Shown: positions 1-10,092, counted from the stretch's first letter. The stretch is DNA of 60,824 nucleotides from Furfurilactobacillus siliginis (GCF_001437435.1 NZ_JQCB01000002.1:222624-283447), one strand, 5' to 3'. Notes: generated by a model not told the origin, from the sequence alone. Made by a program: numbers and translations.

Positions 1-18
1 CCACTCTCTTGCATAAGC

Positions 19-1152
19 TTATTCTAGGAAATCTTTTAATTGCTTTGAACGACTTGGGTGGCGTAACTTCCGCAGTGCTTTGGCTTCGATTTGACGAATC
101 CGTTCACGCGTAACACCGAACACTTTCCCAACTTCTTCCAAAGTGCGTGTCCGACCATCATCCAAACCGAAACGCAGACGCAATACGTTTTCCTCACGAT
201 CAGTCAGGGTGTCTAGGACACTTTCCAACTGTTCCTTTAGTAATTCGTAGGCTGCGTGATCAGCAGGTGAAGTTGCATCCTGATCTTCAATGAAATCACC
301 TAAATGAGAGTCATCTTCTTCACCGATTGGCGTTTCCAATGAGACAGGTTCTTGCGCAATCTTCAAGATTTCGCGAACCTTTTCTGTTGGCATTTCCATT
401 TCAGCACCAATTTCTTCAGGAATGGGTTCGCGACCCAAATCTTGGAGTAATTGACGTTGAATCCGTATCAACTTGTTAATGGTTTCCACCATGTGCACAG
501 GAATCCGAATGGTCCGCGCTTGGTCAGCAATCGCACGGGTAATCGCCTGGCGAATCCACCAAGTGGCATACGTTGAAAACTTGAATCCCTTACGGTAATC
601 AAACTTTTCAACGGCCTTCATCAGCCCCATGTTACCTTCTTGAATCAAGTCCAAGAATTGCATACCACGACCGACATAACGTTTGGCAATAGAAACAACT
701 AATCGTAAGTTAGCTTCAGCTAATTCTTGCTTAGCTGATTCGTCACCTTGCTCGATTCGTAAAGCCAAGGCAACTTCTTGTTCCCCAGTTAATAATGAAA
801 CACGTCCGATTTCCTTCAGGTACATCCGGACTGGGTCATTGATCTTAACACCAGATGGTGCAGCATCGCTGGCCTTTAGTTCCTTTTTTGTAACGCTACT
901 TTTTTTATTCTTTAAGGCATGTTCAGATGGATCACCGTTTTCATCAACGATACTGATACCGGCGTCTTCAACCTTTTGCATTAAGTCATCAATGCGGTCG
1001 GCATCCAGTTTAAAGGGTGTTACCAAATCACTTTGTAGGTCGTCATACTTAACTTCCTTGGCCTTCTTGTGATCTTTGATCAAGGCGTTAACGGCCTTTG
1101 TAAATTTCTTTTCGTCAAAATCCTTTGTTGATGCTGCTTGCTTTTCAGCCAT
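19..1152 (-). CDS. rpoD: RNA polymerase primary sigma factor
   Basis: Housekeeping sigma-70 factor that gives RNA polymerase its -10/-35 promoter specificity. The 377-residue protein has the full layout: an N-terminal region 1.1, region 1.2 near residue 108 ([20 protein letters not shown]), region 2 at about 145-220 including [16 protein letters not shown], region 3, and region 4 with the helix-turn-helix [19 protein letters not shown] at the C-terminus. The ATG at 1152 has a GGGGG ribosome binding site 7 bases upstream. It lies 64 bases after dnaG on the same strand, the classical dnaG-rpoD pair, so it is probably co-transcribed with primase. The length is normal for Lactobacillaceae SigA. 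Confidence 0.98.
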   Translation of the reverse strand: MAEKQAASTKDFDEKKFTKAVNALIKDHKKAKEVKYDDLQSDLVTPFKLDADRIDDLMQKVEDAGISIVDENGDPSEHALKNKKSSVTKKELKASDAAPSGVKINDPVRMYLKEIGRVSLLTGEQEVALALRIEQGDESAKQELAEANLRLVVSIAKRYVGRGMQFLDLIQEGNMGLMKAVEKFDYRKGFKFSTYATWWIRQAITRAIADQARTIRIPVHMVETINKLIRIQRQLLQDLGREPIPEEIGAEMEMPTEKVREILKIAQEPVSLETPIGEEDDSHLGDFIEDQDATSPADHAAYELLKEQLESVLDTLTDREENVLRLRFGLDDGRTRTLEEVGKVFGVTRERIRQIEAKALRKLRHPSRSKQLKDFLE

Positions 1153-1216
1153 GCAAGATCCCCCTTAGTATTCACAATCTGACAGAACAACAAGTTTACG
1201 CTGATTTTTAAAATAA

Positions 1217-3052
1217 TCAAGCCCGCCGCATGTCCTGCTTTTGTTTGTATAGCGCCACTAATTCCAGTGTTAATTGATTCTGTAAATCACGGTTATTCAA
1301 TCGCTTTGCTTCGATCATTTCCAGGTTCTTTTGACGGATTGTTTCATCCACTGGCGCCTGGTTCATGATGATGTGCATGCAATCGTCAACATCGCTCATA
1401 TCATCTCTTGAGACCACCGGTTGTTCCGTCAAATTGATCAGTTGTCGCTGTAAATCATCATCGTTGACATAATCAAGAAAACCAGCAATCTGTAGTTCAG
1501 GATGCGTTTGTTTGTACCCTTGCGCCAAGAAAAATAACGTTTGGTAATGCTCATGTACAAAGTGAAAATCTTGATTGGCGGTCACATGCAACCACACATT
1601 TTGATCCGTAATCATACGGTGCAACAATAGTCGTTCCGCCCGCTCAACCCGATCAAAATGCGGTTGTTCTTGTTCAACCTGCTTTAACGGTGGTGCCATT
1701 TGTCCAGTCTGTTGCTCACCAGGCACAACGGTTGTCTTTTTTGACTGCCGCAACCCGCTAAGTTGTTCCTTCAAACTGGCTTTGTCAATTTGAAAACGAT
1801 CGGCCAACTGATTGAGGTACAAATCTTGTTCAACAGGTGAAGGAACGCCCGCCACAATCTTCAACACTTCCTCAATGTAACTCAGCTGCTCACTTTGGTT
1901 ATTTAGGTTTCGTCCACGAGCCAAGTAGCGCAGCGCAAACCCGACTGGCGTTTCCTTGGCACCTTCGTAAACAGCCCGGAAATGCTCGGCATCATACTTA
2001 CGTAAATACTCATCTGGGTCGAGCCCTTCAGGCATTTGAATGACACCCAAACTCATATTGCTATGCTCACCAATTAGAGACAAGGCCCGATGAGTCGCAT
2101 TTTGCCCAGCATCATCGCCATCATATGAAACATATAGCGTCTCCGCGACGCGCTGTAGAATCCCGATTTGGTCAGTTGTTAAGCTAGTTCCCATGGAAGC
2201 AATCCCATTCTTAACGCCCGCCGAGTAAGCAGCAATTACGTCCATAAAGCCTTCGAACAAAACCACTGCGTTCTCTTTACGAATTTCTTTGCGCGCTAAA
2301 TCAAAGTTGAACAACGTGTCACTTTTATGGAAGATTTTTGTTTCAGGACTGTTCAAATATTTCGGCGAATCAGGGTCTTTATGCAAGATCCGTCCGGAAA
2401 AAGCAATCACCTTGCCACTCGCATTACGGATGGTAAACATAATCCGATTCGTAAAGCGATCCCGCAATTGACCATCTTGGCTTTCAATGAACAGACCAGA
2501 ACTTCTCAACAGCTGATAATCAACCTTACGTTCTTCAAACAACGGCTTTAATAAACCGTCGCCAGGTGCAAATCCGATATTAAAAGTGGCAATCGTTTCA
2601 TCATCGAGACCGCGGTCGTGTAGATAAGTCAGTGCCGCCTCACCCACCTGCGTGTTCATCAACACATGGTGGTATAGCTTAGCAGCATTTTCATGTAACC
2701 CAATCAAGCGTGCAAAGTCAGAGTCAACGTTAGGCTGGTCTACCTGCTTATAAGTGTCCGGAATCGTAATGTTAGCATCATCGGCCACCTGAATGACAGC
2801 CTCTGGAAAACTAACATCATTAAGCTCCATCAAAAACTTAAAAACATTACCACCGCGACCACAACTGAAACAGTGAAAGATCTGTTTTTCTTCATTCACC
2901 GAAAATGATGCTGTCTTTTCTTCGTGAAACGGACATAATCCAAACAAGTTACGACCAGATTTTTTTAACTGGACGTATTGTCCGACGACATCGGCAATAT
3001 TGACTGAGGTCCTCACTGATTCAATGATTTCCTCAGGAATTCTGGTTGCCAT
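1217..3052 (-). CDS. dnaG: DNA primase
   Basis: Synthesises RNA primers for DNA replication and interacts with the replicative helicase. The N-terminal CHC2-type zinc finger is visible as C40, H43, C61 and C64. The TOPRIM catalytic domain follows, with the acidic motifs VLFEGFMDV and SYDGDDAG at roughly residues 260-320. The C-terminal third is the less conserved helicase-binding part. At 611 residues the length is normal. The ATG at 3052 has a GGAGG ribosome binding site. rpoD follows directly. The upstream space 3053-3239 holds a TATAAT-like -10 hexamer at 3174-3179 on the same strand. Confidence 0.97.
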   Translation of the reverse strand: MATRIPEEIIESVRTSVNIADVVGQYVQLKKSGRNLFGLCPFHEEKTASFSVNEEKQIFHCFSCGRGGNVFKFLMELNDVSFPEAVIQVADDANITIPDTYKQVDQPNVDSDFARLIGLHENAAKLYHHVLMNTQVGEAALTYLHDRGLDDETIATFNIGFAPGDGLLKPLFEERKVDYQLLRSSGLFIESQDGQLRDRFTNRIMFTIRNASGKVIAFSGRILHKDPDSPKYLNSPETKIFHKSDTLFNFDLARKEIRKENAVVLFEGFMDVIAAYSAGVKNGIASMGTSLTTDQIGILQRVAETLYVSYDGDDAGQNATHRALSLIGEHSNMSLGVIQMPEGLDPDEYLRKYDAEHFRAVYEGAKETPVGFALRYLARGRNLNNQSEQLSYIEEVLKIVAGVPSPVEQDLYLNQLADRFQIDKASLKEQLSGLRQSKKTTVVPGEQQTGQMAPPLKQVEQEQPHFDRVERAERLLLHRMITDQNVWLHVTANQDFHFVHEHYQTLFFLAQGYKQTHPELQIAGFLDYVNDDDLQRQLINLTEQPVVSRDDMSDVDDCMHIIMNQAPVDETIRQKNLEMIEAKRLNNRDLQNQLTLELVALYKQKQDMRRA

Positions 3053-3173
3053 TACACCACCTCCAGTCCCAAATCCTAAACATAAAAAGGCGCACCTTCC
3101 GACTTCGTGAACGTTAAGTTACGCGAAACAAAAAATGCGACTCTAAAAAAGTACCCATTTACACACATAAAAT

Positions 3174-3179
3174 ATTATA
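3174..3179 (-). promoter_or_regulatory. possible -10 hexamer of the dnaG-rpoD promoter
   Basis: On the minus strand this reads TATAAT, about 120 bases before the dnaG start. No convincing -35 hexamer lies at the usual spacing (the nearest match is TGTACA at 16 bases), so the promoter is tentative. Confidence 0.4.
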
Positions 3180-3239
3180 CACGGTTTTAACGCAATGTAC
3201 AGTAATTAAAATTATGCCTTGTAAGTTAGGGTTATTAAA

Positions 3240-3602
3240 TTAATTTGTCAAGCGCTCCTTCAGGTAGGCCCTCAAAACAACCGCATTATTATGTGCCTCA
3301 TCCTTAGCACCAAACAGTAATGTGACATCCCCATCTGCGAGACGCTGTTTGATATCCGCTACAAAAGCAGGCGTTTCCGGATTGGCATTCAATTCCGCGA
3401 TATATTTCGCTTCGAATTCACTAAACTCATTTGCATCATGACCAAACCATTTGCGTAACTCAGTCGTCGGCGCGATTTCCTTCGTCCACTCTGTTAAGAC
3501 CGCCTTTTCTTTGCTAATACCGCGTGCCCATAAACGATCGACGAATATTCGTTGACCATCATCAGCAGCCGGTGCTTCATAGATGCGTTTTATTTTTAAC
3601 AT
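3240..3602 (-). CDS. DUF488 family protein
   Basis: A 120-residue cytosolic protein of the DUF488/YeaO type. The family signatures are visible: the N-terminal RIYEAPAADDGQRIFVDRLW, then ARGISKEK, the central LRKWFGHD block and the C-terminal LLFGAKDEAHNNAVVL. The biochemical function of the family is not established, so none is assigned. The ATG at 3602 follows an AAGGGGATGAAGCT ribosome binding site. It stands alone between the dnaG promoter region and the structured spacer behind glyS, so it is probably a monocistronic unit. Length is normal for the family. Confidence 0.9.
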   Translation of the reverse strand: MLKIKRIYEAPAADDGQRIFVDRLWARGISKEKAVLTEWTKEIAPTTELRKWFGHDANEFSEFEAKYIAELNANPETPAFVADIKQRLADGDVTLLFGAKDEAHNNAVVLRAYLKERLTN

Positions 3603-3701
3603 AGCTTCATCCCCTTGTTCGTGGATAAGTGTACTGCGAGTGCGTGAAAAATTCTATGAGGACGCCTTTTGGCATACGCTTTTACGATTTAAATTCGAAA
3701 A

Positions 3702-3743
3702 GGAAAAAGAGCTTGGTGACATGATGATTCATGTCCCAAACTC
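3702..3743 (-). terminator. Rho-independent terminator behind glyQS
   Basis: On the minus strand a stem pairs 3729-3743 with 3709-3724 (GACATGA against TCATGTC, continuing into the flanking bases with small bulges). It is followed by TTTTTCCTTTT. It lies downstream of glyS and of the two structured repeats. Confidence 0.75.
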
Positions 3744-3774
3744 TCTGTCTTGGTGCTTTCACTCTGGTGGAAAC

Positions 3775-3885
3775 GTGCGACCAAGTCCAAACCCCTGTGC
3801 ATTGCCTGCCGACCGTCCGATGTCGTTTCACGGCATCTACCGCCCTGCTTGCAATTGCTCGAGGTTTAAGCGGACTTGCTTTCAC
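3775..3885 (+). repeat. structured intergenic repeat, family 2, copy F1
   Basis: First of two tandem imperfect copies between DUF488 and glyS. The closing stem is CAAGTCC (3782-3788) with GGACTTG (3872-3878), and AAACC/GGTTT continues it. Shared family-2 bases are CTGTGC near the 5' side, GTCCG before a central hairpin, CTACCGCC after it, and TTGCTCGAGG near the 3' side. The central hairpin GATGTCG/CGGCATC contains one wobble pair. No open frame is credible here; the apparent plus-strand frames over it only reflect the duplication. Confidence 0.75.
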
Positions 3886-3897
3886 TCTAGCTGAAAC

Positions 3898-4008
3898 GTG
3901 CGACCAAGTCCTGACCTCTGTGCATTGCCTGACCGCCGTCCGTGGGCCAAAGACGCCCACTACCGCCGCTCTTGCAATTGCTCGAGGTTAAACCGGACTT
4001 GGTCGCAC
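3898..4008 (+). repeat. structured intergenic repeat, family 2, copy F2
   Basis: Second tandem copy, 10 bases beyond the glyS stop. A perfect 14-bp closing stem joins GTGCGACCAAGTCC (3898-3911) and GGACTTGGTCGCAC (3995-4008). The central hairpin is GTGGGC/GCCCAC, different in sequence from F1 but in the same place. The conserved blocks CTGTGC, GTCCG, CTACCGCCG and TTGCTCGAGG are all present. Confidence 0.8.
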
Positions 4009-4018
4009 TCTTTTATTT

Positions 4019-6109
4019 TTACTTAACAATCAACTGTTTCAAATCACCTAACTGTAATGTCAACTTAGTCAGCTGTGCCAATTGATTCAAACGGTTTGTA
4101 CGAACCGCGTCATCATCGGCCATGACCATGTTTGCTTCAAAGTAATCTTCAATCAATGGACGCAATGCTGCCAATGAGTGGTAGTTTTCATCTGGTGTTT
4201 GCTCAGCAAAGTGTTCATCCACCTTATTCACTGCATCATACAACCGTTGTTCCGTATCATTTTCAAATAATTTTGGTTCAACAGGTAGTTCACTAGCAGC
4301 TAGTAAGTCATCCTTTGTTAAACGAGCAACCCGTGTCAGCGCTTCGATTGCGTCGCGGAAGTCATTGTCACTTGCATGGCTTGTCAGCGTAACGGCATCC
4401 TCTAACATCGTTAGCACATCCGTCGTTGCTGCATTGGTAACGGCGTCCACAATATCATGACGAACATCTTGTGTGTTAAACCATTGGCGAACACGATCGT
4501 TCATGAATGATTGAATCCGTGTCCGGCCGGCAGCCAAGTTCGCCTGTAAATCAGGATTAAATGCCGCGTGCTTGTTGGATAAGGCAATTTCAAAGTCTTG
4601 CCCCATCCGCATCAATGGTAAATGCCATTGCTTGTCACGCAAAATTCTAACAATTCCGAAGGCCTGACGACGTAATGCGTAAGGGTCGTTAGAACCACTT
4701 GGAATCATGTCGGCAGCAAAGAAGGCCGTGATGCTGTCATACTTATCAGCAATCGCTAATGCTGCACCAATCTTAGACTGTGGTAAAGCGCCTTCCGCAG
4801 AAATTGGCATGTAGTGTTCCCGGATAGCCTGTGCAACAGCTGGCTTTTCACCAAACAGTAGCGCGTACTTTTCACCCATGACACCTTGTAACTCAGAGAA
4901 TTCACCAACCATACCAGTCACGAGATCAAATTTATAAATTTCACTAGCGCGTTGCAGGTCTGCTAACTCAGTATCACTTAATCCAACTCGTTGTCCGATT
5001 AAGTTAGCAATAATTCCTGTCCGCTTCATGTGTTCAGTCATGGATCCAATTTTGTCATGGAAGCTAACATCTTTTAACTTGTTAACGTAGAAGTCGATAT
5101 CATGCTTTTGATCTTCCTGATAGAAGAACATCGCATCTTCCAACCGGGCAGTCAGAACTTTTTCGTTCCCAGCGATAACGTTATCCAAATGTTCTGCGTT
5201 TCCATTTCGCACTGACACAAAGTTTGGTAATAAATCGCCCTTGCTATCAGTGACGTAGAAGAACCGTTGGTGGTCTCGCATAGAGGTGATCAACACTTCA
5301 TCAGGAATCGTTAAGTATTTTTCATCGAAGTGTCCAGCAAAGGTCGTTGGCCATTCAACCAAGTTATTAACTTCTTCCAATAAATCTTCATCAACTGTAA
5401 TGGTCCAGCTACGATCAGCTGCCAGTTGTTCGATTTGTTTGCGGATGCGGGCCTTCCGTTTGTCAGCATCTACAATCACAAATTGACTTGTCAGTGCTTC
5501 TTCATAATCAGCTGGTGTCGTCAACTCAACTTCACGGCCTAAGAAACGGTGCCCTTGCGTCGTACGTCCAGTGGTCACATCTAAGATTTCAAACGGTAGT
5601 ACCTGGTCATCCAACAAGGCCACGATCCAACGAATTGGTCGTACATATTGGAACTTGTAGCTACCCCACTTCATCATCGTTGGAAATGTCATTGCCATGA
5701 TAACGTCTTTCATCCCAACCAAGACTTCAGCAACTGGCTTACCAGTTTCATGCTTATTTACATAAACATATTCTTCACCCTTTAATTCCTTAAAGGTAAT
5801 ATCGTCGACACTTGCGCCTTGACCGCGAACGAATCCCTGTGCAGCCTTGGTCCAATTACCATCAGCATCTTGCGCGATTTTCTTGGCAGGCCCTTTAACT
5901 TCTTCTTCAACATCGGGTTGTTGATCAGCCAAACCTGAAATCAACATTGCCAGCCGCCGTGGTGTAGAGAATGGCTTGATGTTGCTAAAGGTAATTCGTT
6001 GTTCGTTTAAGTAGTTAGTTGTTCGTTCCACCAACTGATTGATGCTTGGTGTGACCACATGGGCGGGGATTTCCTCTAACCCAATTTCTAATAAAAATTC
6101 ATGTGCCAT
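4019..6109 (-). CDS. glyS: glycyl-tRNA synthetase beta subunit
   Basis: Beta subunit of the bacterial-type alpha2beta2 glycyl-tRNA synthetase, needed for tRNA-Gly recognition and aminoacylation. The 696-residue protein begins with the family-typical [19 protein letters not shown] and contains PTMMKWG, FRFxGREVEL-like and [15 protein letters not shown] blocks. The C-terminal half carries the anticodon-binding helical region. The start codon overlaps the glyQ stop as TAATG, so the two subunits are translationally coupled. Expression is controlled with glyQ by the glycine T-box upstream. The length is normal. Confidence 0.97.
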   Translation of the reverse strand: MAHEFLLEIGLEEIPAHVVTPSINQLVERTTNYLNEQRITFSNIKPFSTPRRLAMLISGLADQQPDVEEEVKGPAKKIAQDADGNWTKAAQGFVRGQGASVDDITFKELKGEEYVYVNKHETGKPVAEVLVGMKDVIMAMTFPTMMKWGSYKFQYVRPIRWIVALLDDQVLPFEILDVTTGRTTQGHRFLGREVELTTPADYEEALTSQFVIVDADKRKARIRKQIEQLAADRSWTITVDEDLLEEVNNLVEWPTTFAGHFDEKYLTIPDEVLITSMRDHQRFFYVTDSKGDLLPNFVSVRNGNAEHLDNVIAGNEKVLTARLEDAMFFYQEDQKHDIDFYVNKLKDVSFHDKIGSMTEHMKRTGIIANLIGQRVGLSDTELADLQRASEIYKFDLVTGMVGEFSELQGVMGEKYALLFGEKPAVAQAIREHYMPISAEGALPQSKIGAALAIADKYDSITAFFAADMIPSGSNDPYALRRQAFGIVRILRDKQWHLPLMRMGQDFEIALSNKHAAFNPDLQANLAAGRTRIQSFMNDRVRQWFNTQDVRHDIVDAVTNAATTDVLTMLEDAVTLTSHASDNDFRDAIEALTRVARLTKDDLLAASELPVEPKLFENDTEQRLYDAVNKVDEHFAEQTPDENYHSLAALRPLIEDYFEANMVMADDDAVRTNRLNQLAQLTKLTLQLGDLKQLIVK

Positions 6110-7083
6110 TATTTTGCCCCCTTTGCGTTCTTAGCAGCCTTTTTAGCTTGCTTCTTTTCCCAGGTAGCTAGTAGTTCTTGTCGCTTTGCATCATCTTTCA
6201 TCAAAGGGAAGCCACGTTTAGCACGTTCGTCAATGAAGGTTTTGGCAACGGTACGGGCCATGTTCCGAATGCGGCTCAGGTAACCAGCACGTTCCGTAAC
6301 AGACACAGCACCTCGTGCATCCAACAAATTAAAGGTATGTGAACACTTCAAAATGTAATCATAGGCTGGGTGCACCAAGCCCTTAGCAAGGTTTGCCTTA
6401 GCTTCTTTTTCAAAGTCATCAAAGTGCCGCAGCAACATGTCTTGGTCGCTTTCTTCAAAGGAATACTGACTGTGTTCAAATTCAGGTTCCTTGAAAATAT
6501 CACCATACAAAACGCCGTCACTCCATTCCAAATCAAACACAGAGTTAACGTTTTGAATGTATGAAGATAGCCGTTCCAAACCATAAGTCACTTCAGAGGC
6601 AACTGGGTCCATTTCTTGGCCACCGACAATTTGGAAGTACGTAAACTGCGTAATTTCCATCCCGTCTAGCCAAACTTCCCAACCAACACCGGCACAACCC
6701 ATTGACGGGTTTTCCCAGTTATCTTCAACGAAACGAATATCGTGTTCCAGTGGGTCGATCCCCAATTCCCGCAAACTGTTCAGATATAAATCCTGAATGT
6801 TTTCAGGCGCTGGCTTCATCAATACTTGGAACTGATGATGTTGGTACAACCGGTTGGGGTTTTCACCATAACGGCCATCAGCAGGCCGGCGACTTGGTTC
6901 AACATAGGCCGCGTTCCAAGGTTCTGGTCCGATGGCACGCAAAAAGGTATAAGGACTCATCGTCCCGGCACCTTTTTCAGTATCATACGCCTGCATCACC
7001 ATGCAGCCTTGCGCTGCCCAATATTGTTGTAACGTGAGAATGATTTGTTGCACGGAAAGTTTCTGATCGACTTTGTTTTCCAT
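6109..7083 (-). CDS. glyQ: glycyl-tRNA synthetase alpha subunit
   Basis: Catalytic alpha subunit of the heterotetrameric glycyl-tRNA synthetase. From the ATG at 7083 it has 324 residues and starts [20 protein letters not shown]. The class II motifs are clear: [34 protein letters not shown] and [20 protein letters not shown]. The C-terminus is Lys/Ala-rich. The frame can be extended upstream to 7164, but those codons lie in the T-box terminator stem. The ATG at 7083 has GGAGG 6 bases before it, so the shorter start is preferred. It overlaps glyS by one base. Confidence 0.97.
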   Translation of the reverse strand: MENKVDQKLSVQQIILTLQQYWAAQGCMVMQAYDTEKGAGTMSPYTFLRAIGPEPWNAAYVEPSRRPADGRYGENPNRLYQHHQFQVLMKPAPENIQDLYLNSLRELGIDPLEHDIRFVEDNWENPSMGCAGVGWEVWLDGMEITQFTYFQIVGGQEMDPVASEVTYGLERLSSYIQNVNSVFDLEWSDGVLYGDIFKEPEFEHSQYSFEESDQDMLLRHFDDFEKEAKANLAKGLVHPAYDYILKCSHTFNLLDARGAVSVTERAGYLSRIRNMARTVAKTFIDERAKRGFPLMKDDAKRQELLATWEKKQAKKAAKNAKGAK

Positions 7084-7320
7084 AGCTTCCTCCAAAATAA
7101 AAATCCCTACACCAATGAAATTCATTGATGTAGGGACGTAATTGTTTAATCGACGCGGTTCCACCCTACTTCCTGGTTAACCCAGGCAGCTTAATTAACG
7201 TTAACTCACGAAATGCCAATCTGTGCGACACATTCATCAGGCTTCCACGGTCCCTGATTCGCTGGCAATGTCTCCCACGACCCTTTTCGATCACTGTTAA
7301 CAGATATTCAATTACTTAAC
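7084..7320 (-). promoter_or_regulatory. T-box leader (glycine) of glyQS
   Basis: The minus strand carries the T-box core GGTGGAACCGCG at 7154-7165. It is followed by a strong intrinsic terminator: a 16-bp stem at 7104-7136 (TCCCTACA/TGTAGGGA closing), then TTTTTATTTT. Known T-boxes sense uncharged tRNA and prevent termination. The glycine identity is inferred from the genes controlled; I did not assign the specifier codon by eye. Confidence 0.93.
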
Positions 7321-7326
7321 TTTTTT

Positions 7327-7355
7327 ATCATAGTCATTGATAAATTAATTGTCAA
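7327..7355 (-). promoter_or_regulatory. promoter of the glyQS T-box operon
   Basis: On the minus strand: -35 TTGACA (7350-7355), a 17-base spacer, -10 TATGAT (7327-7332). The TGA stop of recO lies inside the -35 hexamer. Confidence 0.85.
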
Positions 7356-8200
7356 TCGTCAGCCGGTAAATCTTTCTTCGCATCATCGGCTGCTGATTGG
7401 GCTTTTCTTTTACGCAACTGCTCTCCTTGTTGCGCTAATTGATCCTCCCAAGACGACATCTGATCAATAAACCGTTTGGCGCGTAAATGCAGGCCAACAC
7501 TATTGTCATAAATTAAATCAATCAGCCGCCGCAACCCGCGCTTTGTTTTAGGCGACACACTGATAGTCGTGATTTTCATGAGGTCAATCACCGAAAACTG
7601 ACGTAAATAAAAAATCGTCCTCGCATCCAAATGTAACCGATGACTATCTTGATCAAAGTGGTTTTGACAAATCAGCCCACCAAACTTTTCTGAATAATCA
7701 AATGGCAGATCCGTCCGGCCACAAATTGCACATTGTTGCAGTTGTGGTGCCACACCAAATGCCGTCAACAGCTGAATCTCAATAATGTTCGTGATAATTT
7801 GCTCATCAAGGCCATTATCGATCAGCGTCAGTGCCTGCTGCACCTTCATGTACCAATCCGGAACCATTTGACCATCACGAAAGGCAGCATCGACCAAGCT
7901 TAAGATATAAGTTGCATACGCATTCTTATTGATGTCCGCACTAATCGTCTGTAGTTGATGTGTTTGCTTGGCTGCATTAATGAAGCTCAACCCTTGATCA
8001 TTCAGATTGCCGACGTATTCACCCGTCGTAAACGGCAACAGAGCACTGCGCAGGCGAAAGCCACGACGTTTGCCATCTTTAACAAAGAACATCTTCTTAC
8101 CAAACTCACCGGTAAAGATCTTGATCAGCTGGTCTCGTTCACGATAATCATTGGCATACATAATAATGCCATGAAATGTCGCATTTTGATAAGTTGCCAC
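7352..8200 (-). CDS. recO: DNA repair protein RecO
   Basis: Recombination mediator that works with RecF/RecR to load RecA on gapped DNA. The 282-residue protein has the N-terminal OB-fold region (FHGIIMYANDYRERDQLIKIF, then GFRLRSALLPF), a helical middle, and a C-terminal zinc-finger-like CAICG...GGLICQNHF segment. It starts with GTG at 8200, and GGAGG sits 6 bases upstream. It follows era in the era-recO order known from Firmicutes. Its stop codon is embedded in the promoter of the next operon, so transcription units abut tightly here. Confidence 0.95.
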   Translation of the reverse strand: MATYQNATFHGIIMYANDYRERDQLIKIFTGEFGKKMFFVKDGKRRGFRLRSALLPFTTGEYVGNLNDQGLSFINAAKQTHQLQTISADINKNAYATYILSLVDAAFRDGQMVPDWYMKVQQALTLIDNGLDEQIITNIIEIQLLTAFGVAPQLQQCAICGRTDLPFDYSEKFGGLICQNHFDQDSHRLHLDARTIFYLRQFSVIDLMKITTISVSPKTKRGLRRLIDLIYDNSVGLHLRAKRFIDQMSSWEDQLAQQGEQLRKRKAQSAADDAKKDLPADD

Positions 8201-8269
8201 AGTGCCCTCCTTTCCTCAAACAAAAACCATCCCATTCCAAAACTGAAACGGCATGGTTACATTAATTGT

Positions 8270-9208
8270 TTAATAGTCTCTTGATTTATAACCGTATTCA
8301 CGCAAAGCAGATGGCTTATCGCGCCAGTGTTGAACAACCTTGACCCACAGTTCAAGATACACGCGATCACCTAACAACGGTTCAATGTCAGCACGTGCCC
8401 GGGAGCCAATTTCTTTCAGCATCTTACCACCTTTACCGATGATAATTCCCTTTTGTGACGTCCGATCGACAACAATCGTGGCAGCAATGTGCACTAATTC
8501 ATTAGGTGCCCCATCGGCACGTGTGCCAGGACGCGTTTCCCGCTTCATGGACTCAACTTCGACTGCAACTGAATGGGGTACTTCATCGCGAGTAAGTTGA
8601 AGCACCTTTTCACGAACAAGTTCCGCCACCACGAACCGTTCAGGGTGATCAGTGATTTGATCTTCAGGGTAATACTGCGGCCCTTCAGGCAAGTCTTTTG
8701 ATAATTGCCCCAAGAATTCATCGACGTTATTTCCCTGCAATGCAGAAATTGGATAAACTTCCTGCCACTTCAATGCATCTTTGTATTGCGCAAGAATTGT
8801 CATGATCTTGTCAGGATGAATCTGGTCAATCTTATTGATAACCAAGTAGATTGGTTTATGAATTGCCTTCAAACGCTCAATAATGTAGTTATCACCTGCA
8901 CCACGCGTTTGGGTTGCATTCACCATAAAGAGTACCGCATCAACTTCATTTAACGTTGAAATGGCGGAGTTCACCATGAACTCGTCCAGCTTACTACTTG
9001 GCTTAAAGATCCCTGGTGTATCAATAAACACAATTTGTTCTTGATTAGTTGTATAAATTCCTTGGATCTTATTTCGCGTCGTTTGGGCAGTGCTGCTCAT
9101 GATTGCGACCTTTTGACCGACAACTCGGTTTAAGAAGGTTGATTTACCGACGTTTGGCCGGCCAACAATGGCGATGAACCCTGAATGAAATGCTGGTTGT
9201 TCCTGCAT
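8270..9208 (-). CDS. era: GTPase Era
   Basis: Essential small GTPase that binds the 3' end of 16S rRNA and assists 30S assembly. The 312-residue protein shows G1 GRPNVGKS at 16-23, G3 DTPG at 63-66, and G4 NKID at 125-128. The C-terminal KH domain contains [20 protein letters not shown]. The ATG at 9208 has a GAGGGAG ribosome binding site. It lies in the run phoH-ybeY-dgkA-era-recO, a conserved ribosome-maturation and repair group. Length is normal. Confidence 0.98.
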   Translation of the reverse strand: MQEQPAFHSGFIAIVGRPNVGKSTFLNRVVGQKVAIMSSTAQTTRNKIQGIYTTNQEQIVFIDTPGIFKPSSKLDEFMVNSAISTLNEVDAVLFMVNATQTRGAGDNYIIERLKAIHKPIYLVINKIDQIHPDKIMTILAQYKDALKWQEVYPISALQGNNVDEFLGQLSKDLPEGPQYYPEDQITDHPERFVVAELVREKVLQLTRDEVPHSVAVEVESMKRETRPGTRADGAPNELVHIAATIVVDRTSQKGIIIGKGGKMLKEIGSRARADIEPLLGDRVYLELWVKVVQHWRDKPSALREYGYKSRDY

Positions 9209-9230
9209 ATTTATTTAACTCCCTCAATGT

Positions 9231-9632
9231 TTAAAATAATAAAGTCCATACCCGGGGCACAAAAACTAAGCCACCGGTAATAACTGCAAACAATGCTGCC
9301 ACAACCACGGCACCGGCCGCAACGTCCTTGACCCGCTTGACCAATGGATCAAAACGCCCGTGGGTCACTAAGTCGCTGAGTGATTCGGCAATCGTGTTGG
9401 CAAATTCGCTCAAAATAACTGTAAAAATGGCTAATGTGATCCATAACCAATCCATTCGACTAATCCGCAAAATAATGCCACACAGTAGTGCCCCAAGTGC
9501 AAAAATCATGTGGTAGCGCATGTTTGGTTCATTATGAATAATGTCCAAAATCCCATCTAACGCATGTTTAAAAGCCTGCGTAAAATGATGATTTTTCGTC
9601 GTCTGATGCTTATCTTGTGAGTCCATAATCAT
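9231..9632 (-). CDS. dgkA: diacylglycerol/undecaprenol kinase family protein
   Basis: Small integral membrane kinase of the DgkA family. In Gram-positives these usually phosphorylate undecaprenol and so recycle the lipid carrier of wall synthesis. Three hydrophobic segments are visible (about MIFALGALLCGIILRI, LWITLAIFTVILSEFAN and AAGAVVVAALFAVITGGLVF). The motif SEFANTIAESLSDLVTHGR followed by KRVKDVAAGAV matches the active-site region. The frame runs up to a TTG at 9656, but that overlaps ybeY far and lacks a ribosome binding site. The ATG codons at 9632 or 9626 are more likely, translated by coupling to ybeY, whose stop is at 9610. Confidence 0.9.
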   Translation of the reverse strand: MIMDSQDKHQTTKNHHFTQAFKHALDGILDIIHNEPNMRYHMIFALGALLCGIILRISRMDWLWITLAIFTVILSEFANTIAESLSDLVTHGRFDPLVKRVKDVAAGAVVVAALFAVITGGLVFVPRVWTLLF

Positions 9633-10092
9633 CCAAAATCTTTCTTTGAAGGTCAAACATCACTTTTTCATCAGCTGGTTCCATGTGATCGTAGCCGTTT
9701 AAATGCAGAAAGCCATGGACTAACAAAAAGCCTAGTTCACGCTCATATGAATGGCCTAAATACGCAGCCTGATCCGTCACTTTATCGACTGAAATCATGA
9801 TATCGCCAATGTTCAAAGGAATTTCAGCGCGCAATTCATCATCCATAATAATGGCGTCTTCGTCATCAGGATCTTCCTCAATCGCAAAACTCATCACATC
9901 CGTTGCCTTGTCCACACCACGATATTCTTTATTTAACTTACGCATGGCCGGATTATTCATCAAAGTAACTGACATTTCAGTGTTTTCTGGTAGCTTGATC
10001 TCTTTACCTGCACATTCTAAGACACCGTTGATCAACGTCATGTGTTCCGCTGATACACCAGCTTCAGTTTGGTCAAATACTTCTAAATCCAT
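9610..10092 (-). CDS. ybeY: endoribonuclease YbeY (rRNA maturation factor)
   Basis: Metal-dependent RNase involved in 16S rRNA 3'-end maturation and ribosome quality control. The zinc-binding motif HGFLHLNGYDH (H-x3-H-x5-H) lies at residues 126-136, and DVMSFAIEEDP is also typical. I place the start at the ATG 10092, with GGAGAAGGAAG upstream. A GTG 18 bases earlier lies inside that ribosome binding site and is unlikely. It sits between phoH and dgkA, the usual neighbours, and its end overlaps dgkA. Confidence 0.96.
   Translation of the reverse strand: MDLEVFDQTEAGVSAEHMTLINGVLECAGKEIKLPENTEMSVTLMNNPAMRKLNKEYRGVDKATDVMSFAIEEDPDDEDAIIMDDELRAEIPLNIGDIMISVDKVTDQAAYLGHSYERELGFLLVHGFLHLNGYDHMEPADEKVMFDLQRKILDDYGLTR

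Noticed and set aside
3731-3991. Open plus-strand frames across the glyS-DUF488 spacer
   Set aside because: They have no ribosome binding site and translate as a duplicated peptide only because two structured repeat copies lie in tandem. The pairing pattern explains the sequence better than coding.
7084-7164. N-terminal extension of glyQ to 7164
   Set aside because: Those codons cover the T-box terminator stem; the family start is the ATG at 7083 with GGAGG.
9633-9656. TTG start of the DgkA-family protein at 9656
   Set aside because: It overlaps ybeY by 47 bases and lacks a ribosome binding site; later ATG codons fit better.
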